Positions 11,509-23,809 of a stretch of 64,000 nucleotides of DNA are shown here, one piece after another. The notes beneath the pieces were generated by a model, which worked only from the letters and a program-made list of their open reading frames with translations, had not been told where the DNA came from and searched no databases. This DNA comes from Chlorokybus atmophyticus. Taxonomy: Eukaryota > Streptophyta > Chlorokybophyceae > Chlorokybales > Chlorokybaceae. The position numbers were made by a program, and so were the translations under genes. The stretch spans positions 22,891-86,890 of the forward strand of contig RHPI01000810.1 in NCBI GenBank assembly GCA_009103225.1, in the 5' to 3' direction. How positions within the stretch are numbered: the first letter of the stretch is position 1; the number at the start of each line of letters is the position of its first letter.

Positions 11509-14143
11509 CTAATCTGCAGAACCGTCTGGTCTCTTGCGCTTGCCGCCACCTAGACTGCCTGCGAGCAACCCTCAGTCAGACCGTCAACCCCATCGACCAT
11601 CATACATACACAGCTTGCAACAACGCTCACCTGGTTGTCCCTGACCAGAAGATGCCAGATCTGCAAGGGTTTCAGCACTGAAGCTTGCTGCAAATCTGTT
11701 GGCGGCCAATGATGCCTGGCGATTTTCTCCAGGGACGGTCATGTTTTGCAAAAGTGAGCTGGCGAAGTCATGCGACTGCAGCGTCGAGGTGTCGTGCAGG
11801 TTGCGGTAGGGGGAACTCTCAGTAGTGGTTGCTGACACCGAGCCCATACCCATGGTGTATGTACTCGAGTCTAAGGCGAGGCTGAGGCAGCCTGCCTCGT
11901 TGCCACCACCACTAACACCTGGTCTGTTGGCCATGAAGGCCTCTGCAAGAGGACCTGGCATCTCCCAAGAGCCAGAGAGGGGTGCAGACAGAAGTGATGT
12001 TGAGGAAGGACGGCTAGAGCGCTGTGGGAAACTGATATGCTCTGCAATGGAGCTGAGGTTACGCTGTTGGCTGCTGGCTTCAGAGCCCGCAAGTTCACGG
12101 CGCCGTCGCTGCAAATCTAAAACAGATTCGCTTTGCTGTTGCGACTGCTGCAGCTGCTGCATAGATGGCTGTGCTTGCTGAGGTAATTGCTGCCTCAGGT
12201 GGTGTGAGAGCTGCTGTGTTGGTTGCCACGAGCCGGCTAGCGAATCCCCAGCAGACTGAGCTGTTCGGGACACGGTCAAGGAAGCACGAGAGGTGCTATA
12301 CGGATTCGCGGACGCCATGCCAGGCAGGTCCAGGTAGGCAGATGCACTGTCAGGCACAAAGGAACCAGCGAACAGGGACTTGCTGGGCGTGCTGCCAGCA
12401 AAGCCAGATAGGTACCCAGGTTGAAGAGCAAACGATGTGCTGCCGACAAACCTGGAGGGCATGCCGGACATGAGATGACTGCCGGAGGCTGAGTAACGTG
12501 CCAGGTCGGTGAACATTGGCAAAGCCGGCATCTTCCCGGCATTCCCCGTAAATGTATTGCCTGCACTGCGCGTCAACATGTCGAAATCGCACGACAGTGG
12601 ATCATTGGTTGCCATGAGGGGTGGAAACCTGCCAACCAAAACATTGGTCAGCGCTGGCAGATGAAACTCGTCCTTGCCTTTGCTGAAAGCGACAACTTAC
12701 CCTGAGTCCTCACGAAGTGCCAAATCTACACCCAGACTCACATCCAGCAAGTTTGCGCCACTAGCCAGGTCTGACATGCAGCTCATGCTGTGACTTCGTG
12801 GAAAGTTTGTGCCTTGCTGGCCCCATAGGTCGCGTGTAAGGTCATGACGCCTTGTGAGTGCGCCATGGGTCAAGTGGTGTGACTGCGTGACATGCCTGGT
12901 AAGCAAGTGGTGTGACAATGACTGACGGGCACAAGAGCGCTGCACTTACCGCAGAGGCGAAGGGCTGTGGCTTGTTCAGCTCAAGGCTGGAGGCTGCCAA
13001 GGTGGACGCGTGCTTATGATCGTCATGCAACTCGGGTGCTCGGGTGGCAAGCGATGTCACAGTTGAGGTGGAAGGGGAAGGCAGCGTTGAGCAGGTGTCT
13101 TGGGATGTAACAGAAACAGAGCCATGCTTCCGTGGTCTATGACGCCCCCTATGCATGTGTGCCTCGCAGTACTTTTGCATGGGAACAACAGCTCGCGAAC
13201 AGCGCCATTTCTTGCCGTCCGTGCGCCGGCACCTGTTTGGCTGGTCGCCGGCACCCCAATCTTGCTGGGCTCCCCACATCGCCACCGGTGCATAACCCCC
13301 ATGAGGATCCTGCTCAAGTCCTGTTGAAGGCCACATGCTGCTTGGCGGCAAGATACCTCGCGACAACCCGGCATGGAATTGATACTCTTCAGTTGGGTCG
13401 GAAGGCAGGGCTACGCGTCGATGAACATTACGCCCACCGGACAACGGAGAGGCCTCCAGCAGCATGAACAGCAGCTCTTGTGGAACAGGAGCGCCAATGA
13501 CAAGATACTTGTAGATGAGCATCTGGATCTGCAGCTGCCGCTTTTGGCTTGGTTCGAAGTAGACATGGTCCACTGCAGGTCGAGAAGACGAAGGCACGGC
13601 ATCACTACGAGCTGCGCAAGAACACATCGACCAACCCATGCTTCAGACAGCAATCGCTGGTGGCACACAGCATACCACCCACTAACGCTGTTCACAACCA
13701 ACAACTGGCGATGCTGTTGCCTTGCAAGAGTAAGGCATCACAAAACAATGCTGAACAAGGCAACTCGGGCAAAAAGCCAGCGGAAACTCCTGATTTGCCA
13801 TTGAATCATGGGCTTGAATAATGTATGCAACAGATACAGAAACTTACGAACTGCAACAACTACAACAACACAGCCAACTGTGTGCGAGCTGTGTAACTAT
13901 ACTGTAAACACACCAATCCGACAGGCCGTGACAAGCAGTCGCCTAAGTGCCCAAGATGCAAAAAGCAGGGTATGCACAGTTGGGTTGGCTGACAAGGAGC
14001 AAACGTATTGATGCTAGCAGAGCGTGCTTACTTTCTTCTGGCGTGACATCTGGCAGAGCACAAAGTGCTGACAAGTCGCTGTCCGCCATGGCAGCGTTTG
14101 CCGTAAGATCGCCAACACCAGTCGTACGAAGGCTTAGATCCAT
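11509..14143 (-). CDS. GRF: Growth-regulating factor (GRF) transcription factor, QLQ and WRC domains
   Basis: Five exons with GT-AG introns give one open frame of 667 aa: 14143-14032, 13611-12950, 12882-12701, 12628-11631 and 11558-11509; all phases fit. Exon 1 starts at ATG 14143. Exon 2 holds a QLQ domain (residues about 56-88, SQKRQLQIQMLIYKY then GAPVPQELL), the surface that binds GIF co-activators in plants, and a WRC domain (about 160-200: CRRTDGKKWRC, QKYCEAHMHRGR; Cys165, Cys175, Cys186, His189 complete the C3H zinc motif), which binds DNA and carries basic nuclear-localisation stretches. Exon 4 encodes a long Ser/Gln-rich tail (Q-runs at about 12120-12200), a plausible activation region. 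The product ends KRKRPDGSAD. The family is normally nuclear and promotes cell proliferation in land plants; its role in an alga is inference. I saw no convincing miR396 site beside the WRC codons. Exon 3 borders are the least certain. Confidence 0.93.
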
Positions 14144-14760
14144 CAAAGTGGTGCTCTAGGCCTGTGAAGGAAACCCCAAACGCAGGGCGCCAAACCTATT
14201 GCTGCAATGAACAAACAGTCGTGTATTGCAACAGCTACGTCTCATCGCCCCATCGCCACGCGAAGCGCAGCGAGGAGGGAGTGGCTTTGGCCCAAAGCCA
14301 ACCAGCCCTAGCTCCCCTTCCACGCAACAGCAATCCACGCACCAGCAGCCCCAGCTCCCTCCCCTCCCTAGCAACTCCTCCACCAACGACGGCGACTTGC
14401 CCAGCCGCCCATCCGACGCCCCTTCTCACCCACTCCAGCAGCGGCGACCCAACGCCGCCGCCGCGCCCTAGTTTCAAGAGACTGGCTGCTTTCCCGCTCC
14501 TCCCTCACCCAAACGCCAGCCACATCGCCGCCTCTAAGCACAAGTTGCAGAACGACCAGCAGGCGAGCAGCAGAGTGTTGCAGGCGGAGAGAGGCAGAAA
14601 GAAGCTCAGCAGCTTTCAAGTTTGCAGCAGAGAGCGCCTCTCTTCAGTCTTGTGGCGAAGTGTGCGCGTTGTTGAGGAGCTCATAAAGTGGCCCGTAGCG
14701 TGCGGCGGTTGCGACACTGTCAGGCGATGCATTCCATCAGCCGCCGATGTATGACGACAT
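14144..14760 (-). promoter_or_regulatory. Upstream/5' leader region of the GRF gene
   Basis: CT/CA-rich DNA immediately upstream of the GRF start codon, with no ORF supported by homology. It probably holds the 5' UTR and core promoter. No clear TATA box was found, so the transcription start cannot be placed. Confidence 0.4.
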
Positions 14761-16290
14761 CATTGGTACGAGGCTAGGGATGGCGAGTGCGCAGGCGCGC
14801 AACACAAGGCCGCGGCCCGCCGTTTGGCCGCGGTGAACTGGTAGGAGTGGCTGTCTGCCCGCGGCATCCGTACAACTACAGCCTGCGACGATCCGGCGGC
14901 TTTCTCTGCTTTCAATGGTTGATCTTTTGGAACTCTGCCACTGGTGCGTGCGCCTGTACCAACTGTCGCTGTACCTGGAAAAGTACGGCAATCAACGCAG
15001 TCTGTAGACTTTATGCCTTTCGTAAGGGTATCCGTGATGGTGGGACGGAAGCGTTTGATTTGGACGGGAAGAACTGGTAGGGCCTAGATTTAAGCAGCGA
15101 CAGGAGTAGAATATCCCTTTTGTGGGTCGCTTTCTGGCATACATGCTCACACACGCACAGTAGCACACGCTGTCCCATACACACAGGCGCCCACTCTATT
15201 AGAGTATATTACACGCTCGCACGCGCACGCACGCACACTCACATATACGCAAACATATTCGCACAGGCACATGCAATCGTACACCAACGCAAGCACGCAC
15301 TTCCTACAGCTGTGCGCACCCACACACTCGCATACGCGCGCACACACACACACTAGCACATGCCGTCCTACCCATGCAGTTGCTCTCGCCACGCACCCGC
15401 GCGCACGCTCTCACCTCCAAGCATATGCGCGCACATTTTCCCACTTTTTCACACAGTCATAGTGGCACGCATACACACATACGCCGCCATTTTCACTTAA
15501 TGCACCATAGCAACTGCAATTGCAGCAACACACAATTACAATGATAACACCACATCCATACCACACTCCACCATTACCTCAACGTTGATCACACCGTCGA
15601 TAACAACCTTACAACGATAACAAGGATAACAGCTGCAACCGCAAGACAACATCTTTCCAACTACAACATTAACCGCACAATAACAATAACAACATGTACA
15701 ATGAGATTGGCAACAATACAATCATAATAACAATCGTAACAACTCGACACCAACACCCATTAGGTCACATCAATGTCCATACGACGTCAACACAATAGCC
15801 CAGCTTGAACGAGCCAGCAGACTTGCACATGTGCGTGCAACTGGACCAATATTGTCATTGATGGCAGTCTAAACACGAACACCTCCATTACCCTCTCCAT
15901 GACGATTGCAGGTCACCTATGGCTCCTACGGTAGGAGCCATACGGCAATGGCCCCTGCCTCCAATCCCAGCAGCAGCCTCCTCCTTAGCTACTGAGGTGA
16001 GCCGTTTCCCGACTGCAACATCTCCTCCACCGTATTTACACGTCCACCGCCGCGCGCGCTGCGTGCATGTGCAGCCGCCCTTGCCTCGTGGGGCAGTTGG
16101 AGCGCGAATGTTCTATGGAAGAGCACATTCAACACTTCCGAACTGCCATCTTCCCGACCCTTCACACCCTTCTTTGAAGCATGGAGAACACCCAACACTA
16201 TTGGTGTAAGTCCCGAGCCAGCCCCGCAGCTGCTGCAGCTCCCGAACCAGCTCCGAAAGGTGCGTATGAGCGATACGAACCTCCCCGTAA
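14761..16290. other. Noncoding region with CA-rich simple sequence
   Basis: 15122-15490 is a degenerate CACA/GCAC simple-sequence tract and 15500-15740 is AAC-rich. No gene or classified repeat recognised in the rest. Confidence 0.6.
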
Positions 16291-16299
16291 CTGAGTGAA

Positions 16300-16776
16300 G
16301 TGCCCACGATCAGTGTCTTTAGCAGTACCCTTCAATTACAACACGTCCGTACGCTCGGCAACGCGAATGGCCTCTGCAAGATACTTGGCGTCACGAAGCA
16401 CAACTTCCTTGCGACAAAGAGTCTTCAACCCGCGCGTGTAGCGGTCCAACTGCTCCTCCTAGGTCATGTTGGGTATGGAGAGCATAAGACGCTGAAACGC
16501 AGAGGTATAGGCCATCACGGACTGCGTTTGCACAAGTGTAGAGAGCTGACCACGTGCCGTTTTCATGCTTTGCACCGGTATGAACTGTTTCTTCACCTCA
16601 GCGGCCAGCTCAGCCACGGTGACAAAGGGAAACTCAAGACCAGCTTCCACACGAGCACAACAATGATGCCACCACACACGCGCAGCTCCCTCAAAGGAGG
16701 AAGTTGCAGCCACATCGACATGGAAATGTACGGGTACTTGGTGAGTTTTAACCATGAAGAGACAACAAACACCCAC
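16300..16776 (-). pseudogene. Gypsy-type Gag capsid fragment
   Basis: The minus strand encodes a Retrotrans_gag-like stretch: AARVWWHHCCARVE, FVTVAELAAEVKKQF and LMLSIPNMT, followed after an in-frame stop by EEQLDRYTRGLK. The primer-binding-site-like sequence at 17103-17115 and LTR-like start at 17117 on the same strand suggest the 5' part of a retroelement whose pol is missing. Broken by stops; no function expected. Confidence 0.75.
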
Positions 16777-17102
16777 TCCTCGACGCAGTCACCATCCCTC
16801 TGGCCTTTTTAAGGCTTCGGTTTTGGCACTTTCACATGACGAGAGGTTGGTGGAAGAGCCATATGTGCAGCAATAGGCGTAGCCGCGCGCGCTTGCGCCA
16901 AGACTTCTTAGAATTGTGCCGTTTAAGCTTGGGCAAATGCTTGAACACGTTGTAGCTCTTCAAGAGCAGCCACCAGCACTTGCTGAAGCTCCACAACACG
17001 TGCATTATCCATGGTAGCGTCCATAAATAGAAAAATACCTCACACACACATAAAAAAGTTTGGTTGAAATCTTCGTAAAATAAAAAACTCGATCTTTTCA
17101 AG

Positions 17103-17700
17103 GGCTCCGAGATCATTGTAACGATGCACGTGCTCACTTACACAGCACACAAGTCATACAACACATGTGTGCAGCTGAGCACAGGCTTCACACCAGAACC
17201 TTGCCTTCTCTCGCGCACGCACGCACGCACGCGTCAAGCACGCACACGCACACGAACACTACTACTTCCCACGCCAAGCAAGAACGAAGTAGTGTGTGCC
17301 TTGAATCACGCCTCTCTCAAGCATACTCGCAGCAGAGAGCAGAAAGCAAATGTTGGTTGTCTTACACAGGGTTTTCTATTTGTACAAGCCTAAAAACCAA
17401 GCAGGTTAACAACCAGGCATTTCGTGCATGATTTACCAATTCCAAAGAACTCCTTTGAGTGCAGGCTGCTGCCACTCGCGTCATCGTCGTTTCGGCATCT
17501 GACTGTGCAGTCCGCGTCTCAAGGCACTGCACAGCGCGGCATCTATTCACATGTCCCGTCAGGTGTGATGTCACATCACGGCAGTGCCGCGGCAGACACG
17601 TCGCCACTAACTCGGCAGTTGTCACATTGCAGCTGCTGCTGTGCTAGTCGCAGGCGAAGTCGGGTGCGGCAGCAAAGCCGACGCATCAGGGCCTAAACAA
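17103..17700 (-). repeat. Probable LTR edge and primer-binding site of the 16-kb gag remnant
   Basis: Read on the minus strand, TGATCTCGGAGCC (17115-17103) matches the initiator-Met tRNA primer-binding site at 10 of 13 positions and follows a sequence ending GTTACA (LTR 3' end at 17117). The outer LTR edge could not be located, so the right limit is a guess. No other feature is seen in this stretch. Confidence 0.4.
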
Positions 17701-17744
17701 GCTTTACCAAAGCCTTTATTAAGGCGGTTAAAAAGGCGAAGCAA

Positions 17745-18651
17745 GTGCTTTATGTACAATTAAATACAGGAAATGCTCCAGGCTGTTACAAAAGCCGGCC
17801 ACCATTATTGTCTCTGCAGTCGCTTGATGGTCTTTGCCATACCCATGTGCCAATTGTACGCGGCATTGTGTGCCTCGAACATACAGTCTTGCCTTAGTCT
17901 AAGTGCGTCCGGCACGATCAACTTGCCCTCACGGTACCATAACTCTTTGTGACGAGTGATCTTGTCATCTGCCTGCTTCAGCATCTCGACAAACCATGTG
18001 TCAAGTGCATAAGCATTGAGTGAACGCCGAGCAATATCTTCCACATCAATAGCTATAGGGTCCTCCTCACTTGGCCTGTGGTGTGCCACTGGTGCTTCAC
18101 TAGCAATGCTTAAGCGTTTTTGGCAAATCAATAATCTCAAGCTCGCGGAGTGCCACTGGTGTCTCATTGACAGCTCTTGCAAGCTCAATTGGCAACTCGC
18201 AAGTAGCGGCATCAGTCTCACTTGACTGTGCCCACCTTTAGCTTCGTGCACGTGCACGTGTGGTCACTGCCAACAGCCATGGGGAACGGCTCAAAGGGTT
18301 TGCCATATTCACTCGCCCTGGTCCATAAACCCATTTAAAGTTAAATTGCGACAAGTACTCAGCCCACCTCGCTTATTTTCTCGACAAGGTTGGCTCTTAG
18401 AGAAAACAAGGAGGTTGTGGTCGGTGATCACACTAAACTCGCCTTCCACCCCCTTTAAATAGCAACACCACTCCTGTAGCGCGTGAACTACCCCCAACAA
18501 CTCTTGCTTAGTTGTCATATACTTTCTCTCGGCTGGCGAGAACTTCTTGCTGACATAAGTAAGCGGATGCCCACTCTGAAGCAACACCGCATCAGAGCCC
18601 TCAACAGATGCATCGCAAATTGACTTGGAGGGCTTGTTAACATGCGGCAAT
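17745..18651 (-). pseudogene. Gypsy RNase H and integrase zinc-binding fragment (element C, 3' part)
   Basis: On the minus strand the RNase H domain starts with ICDASVEGSDAVLL and includes YMTTKQELLGVVHALQEW and ITDHNLL. After frame disruptions, the integrase H2C2 region reads LWYREGKLIVPDALR and EAHNAAYNWHMGMAKTIKRL, then a stop inside the following WWPAF segment. The catalytic integrase core and 3' LTR are not recognisable. This fragment is the direct continuation of the RT piece at 23810-24640, separated from it by a 5.15-kb insertion. Confidence 0.85.
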
Positions 18652-19439
18652 CACAGGGCTTTTTACGCGCGGACCAGTCGTATGCGGCCCGCAGACCACG
18701 TCTGGTTCGCTGTGGCGTACCAGTGCCGCGATTGGTCCGGTGTGACCGGACCACCGGTGGTCCCGCCCCGGAGCCGGATGGCCTGGTCCGATAGACCGGA
18801 CCAGGGCTGGTCGCGGGCCCCGCGGCCTGCGAACCAGTGCAGCACTGGTACTGTATGCGGTCCAATGACAGAACCAGGGCTGGTCGCGCCCCCGCGAGCT
18901 GTGGTACAGTACGTGGTGCGCTGGGTAGGACTAGGGCTCCCCGCGGCCTACGACCAGAGGAGCAGTGGTACGAAGAGTACAGACGCTGTGACCAACGAGA
19001 CCTGGCGCGGATCGTGTCAATGAGACGTAGTGATCGCGTGGCAATTGCGGGCCGCGGTCTTGCACACACGTCAGCAAAGCGATAGGTACGAACTTGTACT
19101 TGCCCTGTGCCGAAACCCTAGTTGGCATGGGTCCCACCGAGGCACTGCTTGCGTGCAATCTTTGATGTTGCGACCGCCAAGCTACGGTAGTTGGAGGCGG
19201 CGCTGCTCGGAAAGGTAAGCGGTGTTGATTGTGCGTTGCATGCTTCATTGAACTTCGGCGTCATTGCCTAAAGCTTAATTGTTGTGAGCCCTTGTTGTTG
19301 GCATTAATGTAACAGCAGGTAGTACGTTTGCAGCGGCTCCTGCTGTCGGTGCTGCTGCCATTGCCTGATCACTAGTGTCCTCGCTGTTGTTGACATTGTT
19401 TTTCTTGTGCTTGCTGTTGTCATGGCTTCCCGACAGCAA

Positions 19440-20045
19440 AGTCATTGACAGAAGTCATGGCAACAGCCGCAGTTGCTGCTGCTGCCAGCGGCTGGAGCAG
19501 CAGCAGCAACTGCGGCATCAAGTGGTGGTTGCTGCTGCTTCAATCGCTGTAGCAGCAACAACCACCATTCGAGTAATTGCTGCTGGGTTTTTAATCGTAT
19601 GCATGCTTGCAAACTGCATGAACGAACAGGAGTTTGCATGCCATGCGTGCACTTCTCAGCATGCACACTAGTCGACAGATGTCGACCTGACATGCAGCTT
19701 GACGTCGCTCTTGTGACATTGTTCTTCTTGTAGTTGTTGTTATGATTCTGCTTGCTGTTATCATCAGACCTCCCAATAGCAAAGTCATTGACAGAAGCTA
19801 TGGCAACAGCCGCAGTTGCTGCTGTTAGCGGCTGAAGCAGCAGCAGCAACTGCGGCTTCAAGTGGTGGTTGCCGCTTCAGCCGCTGTAGCAGCAGCAACC
19901 ACCACTTGATTAATTGCTGCTGAGTGTTGCGTCATATGCTTGCACACTGTATGAACGGACAGGAGTTCCCGTGCGTGCACTGCTCAGCATGCACACTACT
20001 GTCGACATATGTCGAGCTGACATGCAGCTCAACTTGGCTACAGTG
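19440..20045 (+). repeat. Tandem duplication with CAG/CTG hairpins inside the CACTA-like element
   Basis: About 260 bp beginning GTCATTGACAGAAG is repeated at about 19440 and 19783. Each copy contains a hairpin; the first pairs GCCGCAGTTGCTGCTGCT (19466) with its complement ending at 19516. Noncoding. Confidence 0.75.
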
Positions 20046-20346
20046 TTCAGATTGACATTAGCAACAGTCTCAACCTCAGTGTCATCCTGTTCTGTCAGAC
20101 GGCAATAAACAATAGTTGATAGTCGCGCCCGCTGTTCTGGACCGGTTGCACAGCCATTTCAATGCCGTTCAGGCAGGTACTACCTGTTCCTGCTTGTGCA
20201 TGCTTGTGAATGCTGTTATCATGGCCTATGGCTTATTGGCATCGGCTCTCTCACATGGTCTATACCAACTGTCTCATAGGCTGCACTGATCAATGCTGCC
20301 TATGAGACAGTTGAAGGCGGGATCATAGACCGCACTGATTTCAAGC

Positions 20347-20452
20347 AGCCGCCTATAAGCTCTGAAAACTATGGACTAGGCATCGCTCATAGGCACTGAC
20401 CAGTGCATATGAGCGATGCCTAGTCCATAGTTTCCAGAGCTTATAGGCGGTT
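20347..20452. repeat. 52-bp-arm inverted repeat (fold-back)
   Basis: 20347-20398 and 20401-20452 are reverse complements with only 3 mismatches and a 2-nt loop (core GGACTAGGCATCGCTCAT). A transcript would form a long hairpin, so it could be a small-RNA source. It lies in the CACTA-like element. Confidence 0.9.
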
Positions 20453-21077
20453 GTTTAAGAGCGGCATAGACCGCACAACAGTCTACAACAGTTCTATAAT
20501 AAATGTGTAACACGCAGGGTGCCGCAGGCTGCTGCTGAGCGACACGGCCTTCAGCTGGTGGAGATGGAGGGTCTCCTCCGCATGCGAGCAGACATGCACG
20601 CATGTGCACTTGCCAACACACACACGTGCATGTCTCCACCTGATGAACGCGGTGCCCGCGCTAGGCACCTGCAGGTGCTCAAGCGTTCATGCATGCGTTC
20701 ATGTGGCTCAAAAACACGTCCCCAACACTACCCTTGCCTGGCCCGCGAAGGGCCTGCCCCCTACGCCGCGCGAGGAACAGCGCGGTGGTTTTCTATGGCG
20801 TCACCATTGGTGAGGACAGCCCGATGCTGCTCAACGCGCGGTGCACGACCACCCGGCGCTGCAGCTGGACCTCAAGGTGAACGTAAGGGGAAGGAGAGGG
20901 AAGGGAAGAGGGGTAGGAGGGGGNGGGGGGACGCGCGCAGTCGCACGCACATGCACGCGCACCTGCAAACACCTGCGCGCATGCACGCACGCACGCATGC
21001 ATGCACGCACGCAAGTGCTCTTTGTGACACACTCACATACAAACTCAGTTCACGTACACACAGTGGTCCGAATTGAG

Positions 21078-21600
21078 CTCATAGACCGCACTGGACAGCT
21101 GTCCAGTGCGGCCTAAGAGGCCGCCTACAGCGACTGCCTCATAGGCCGCACTGTCCGGTGCGGCCTATGAGACAGCTTTGCTGGTGCACTATGCATGTGA
21201 ACAGGTGCGTCACCCCCTCCCTTCCTGCCCCCTCCCCCCTCCTCCTCAAGAAGACGTGCACGCACACACGTACGCGCACGCGCATACAAACATGCGCACG
21301 TGCATGCGCTCATGCAGTTGTGCACGCGCAGGTATGCCGACTGCCCCCCAAGCTGGCAATCAGCGGCCTGCTGATGAAGACCATTAAGGATATTGGAGCG
21401 CACGCACGGCTTTGCATCCATAAGCATTACCTCGCCCCAGCTGTCCGTGACCTCCAACATCAAGGTGCGATGAGTTTCTAAACGATGTTTCTGCGCATGC
21501 GCATAAGTGTGCATGTGGGTGTTTTTGCATGTGTGCGTGCGTCTTGCAACAGGCAGGCTCATAGACCGCACTGACCAGCCTAGTCAGTGCGGCCTATGAG
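21078..21600. repeat. Series of short fold-backs sharing CTCATAG(G/A)CCGCACTG
   Basis: Hairpins at 21078-21119, 21138-21171 and 21558-21600 share the arm CTCATAGRCCGCACTG with its complement. A relative lies at 20267-20312 (AACTGTCTCATAGG arms). The recurrence suggests a mobile or amplified hairpin motif within the CACTA-like element. Confidence 0.75.
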
Positions 21601-21737
21601 CTTTGACTGAGTCACTCAGCCAGGGCTGAGGACGAGCTGTCTCATAGGCCGCCTACGAGACTGCTGGCTGCAGTGTCGCCTATTAAACATGTTGTCCTCA
21701 CCCCAGCTGTCCGTGCCTCTTCAATGTGCGATCCGAC

Positions 21738-21740
<3 letters not shown>

Positions 21741-21772
<32 letters not shown>

Positions 21773-22221
21773 NNNNNNNNNNNNNNNNNNNNNNNNNNNN
21801 NNNNNNNNNNNNNNNNNNNNNNNNNNNNNNNNNNNNNNNNNNNNNNNNNNNNNNNNNNNNNNNNNNNNNNNNNNNNNNNNNNNNNNNNNNNNNNNNNNNN
21901 NNNNNNNNNNNNNNNNNNNNNNNNNNNNNNNNNNNNNNNNNNNNNNNNNNNNNNNNNNNNNNNNNNNNNNNNNNNNNNNNNNNNNNNNNNNNNNNNNNNN
22001 NNNNNNNNNNNNNNNNNNNNNNNNNNNNNNNNNNNNNNNNNNNNNNNNNNNNNNNNNNNNNNNNNNNNNNNNNNNNNNNNNNNNNNNNNNNNNNNNNNNN
22101 NNNNNNNNNNNNNNNNNNNNNNNNNNNNNNNNNNNNNNNNNNNNNNNNNNNNNNNNNNNNNNNNNNNNNNNNNNNNNNNNNNNNNNNNNNNNNNNNNNNN
22201 NNNNNCCCCCCCCCCCCCCCC
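21741..22221. other. Assembly gap bordered by (GT)n and (C)n runs
   Basis: A (GT)n run ends at 21772, N bases fill 21773-22205, and a C-run follows to about 22221. Frames spanning it are meaningless. The gap length is probably an estimate. Confidence 0.98.
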
Positions 22222-23809
22222 CTCGGTTTGTCATACTTAAGAGGGAGGAGAGGTAGTCCCCTCGTTCCCCCTTGCAGATATCAATAATTATGCACACTCA
22301 GGTCTGCATGCTCATGCATATGCAAGTCTGCACGCGCATGCATGCAAACGCACACAGGTACTTGCATACAACTGCAGCATACGTATGGCGGCGGCGCTGC
22401 TCACACACATGCGCATGCGTGTGTCGTAGGTGTGCTGACTTGTTGATGTACGGCTGCAGTCTAGCGGAGAGAGCGGCAGCACGCGCCACCAGAAGCAGGT
22501 AAGAGCTGCTTCTTACGCGTGCGTGTATGCGTTTGCATGCCAATAACTCCCGACTGTCATTGATTTGCGTGCACGAATGTGATAGTCTTGAGTAGTTGTG
22601 TGTTACTTCGACAATCCTACATCGTGTGGGAGTGTATGTGTACGTGACAAGCGCATTTGTGTCTGCCATCAGTCCTGTTTGTCAAGCGTCCGGCCGTGCG
22701 CATGCAAGATGCAGACACACACACATTCGCACATAAACATAAGTAGCCGAGTGCACACACTTCATGTTCTGCACGTATGTGAACAGCAACACACCCTCAT
22801 ACCAACCGTCCATTGTAGACATGCGCGCGTGCGAGCACACACGTAGAGTTGTGCGCACCCAACTGTGAGTCTATGTCACCTGTATGCATGACACACAGCA
22901 ATAATGGTACGCAGGTCTCGTACAGTAGCCAACGTGGCATTACTCTAAGGGAGGAGTGGGGGAGGGGAGGTGCGTCTATGCTGGAGCAACAGGTATGATC
23001 CTCTTGTTTTGGGTATGCGCATGGAATGTTGGTGTAAGTAGATACTTGCACTTAAGAGGCTTGCATCAGTGTTGATTGCCAAACGTACATGCCAGCATTC
23101 TGATACATCTCAATACAATCCCACGCTTATTGTTTCCGTACGCAATGCTTTTGATTTTGGTAACTGCATGCTTGCTGCATGGCTATGACAGTGCATGCTT
23201 GCTAAGCTGGGATTGCGTTGCCTTGTGCTCCTTTCACTGTTGATAGGCTAGCATAGAGCGACTGGCCATGCTGGTTTAGAAGCAACCAGCAAGACTAGGC
23301 CAGCGGCGTGGCCTGGGCTCTTGGTCTGGAGCACCAGGCCGCCCGCCAGGCCACCAGCGGCGGCCGAACGGCGGTCAGCTGCGGCTGACCGCAGTCAACC
23401 GCCAGAGCACAATTAATCTACAGCAATCTCTGCCGGTCAGCCTATAAAGTCCGGCTGCAGCCGGTTATCACGCAAAAAACAAACTGTTAACCGGACCACA
23501 CCTGGTTGAACTATTGGTATCTATACATACGCACCAGCCATGGCTGCTCCCTTGTATCAAGACTCGGACCAATGATGGTCCTTACCACAACCATAACCGG
23601 TCCGATTTATCACTATTGTGACCGAGACCAGCCCTGGTTCGGTTTTTCGGGGGACCGTGGGACAATTACGTACTGTTTGGACCAGCCCTGGTCCCCGCGT
23701 GCAGACCAAGGCGGGCAACCCTAGTCCGGACCCCAAGCCGCCCGGGCGTTTTGGCCCTGGTCCGTACGTGAGGACCAGGGCTGGTCCGCGGAAAAATTTC
23801 CGTGTGAAT

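Larger units (their letters stand above)
18652..23806. mobile_element. CACTA-like (CMC/EnSpm) DNA transposon, non-autonomous, inserted in a gypsy RNase H gene
   Basis: It starts CACAGGGCTTTTTACGCGCG and, on the minus strand, ends CACACGGAAATTTTTCCGCG; both ends continue GGACCAG. The 3-bp target duplication AAT lies at 18649-18651 and 23807-23809. Removing it restores an uninterrupted Gypsy reading, VLQLPHVNKPSKS, across the junction. Both subterminal regions (18.67-18.97 and 23.49-23.79 kb) are packed with GGACCAG/CTGGTCC palindromes, the kind of subterminal repeats CACTA transposases bind. No transposase ORF is recognisable; the interior holds duplications, fold-backs and a gap. Superfamily is inferred from the CAC ends, 3-bp duplication and subterminal repeats. 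Confidence 0.8.

Noticed and set aside
20519-21480. Exon-like patches in the CACTA-like element (for example LQLVEMEGLL, LQLDLKV, PPKLAISGLLMKTIKD)
   Set aside because: They might be captured host exons with splice-like borders, but no family could be recognised and the intervening sequence is simple repeats.
21673-22297. Reading frames spanning the N runs at 21.8, 35.9 and 54.6 kb
   Set aside because: They are artefacts of translating N bases.
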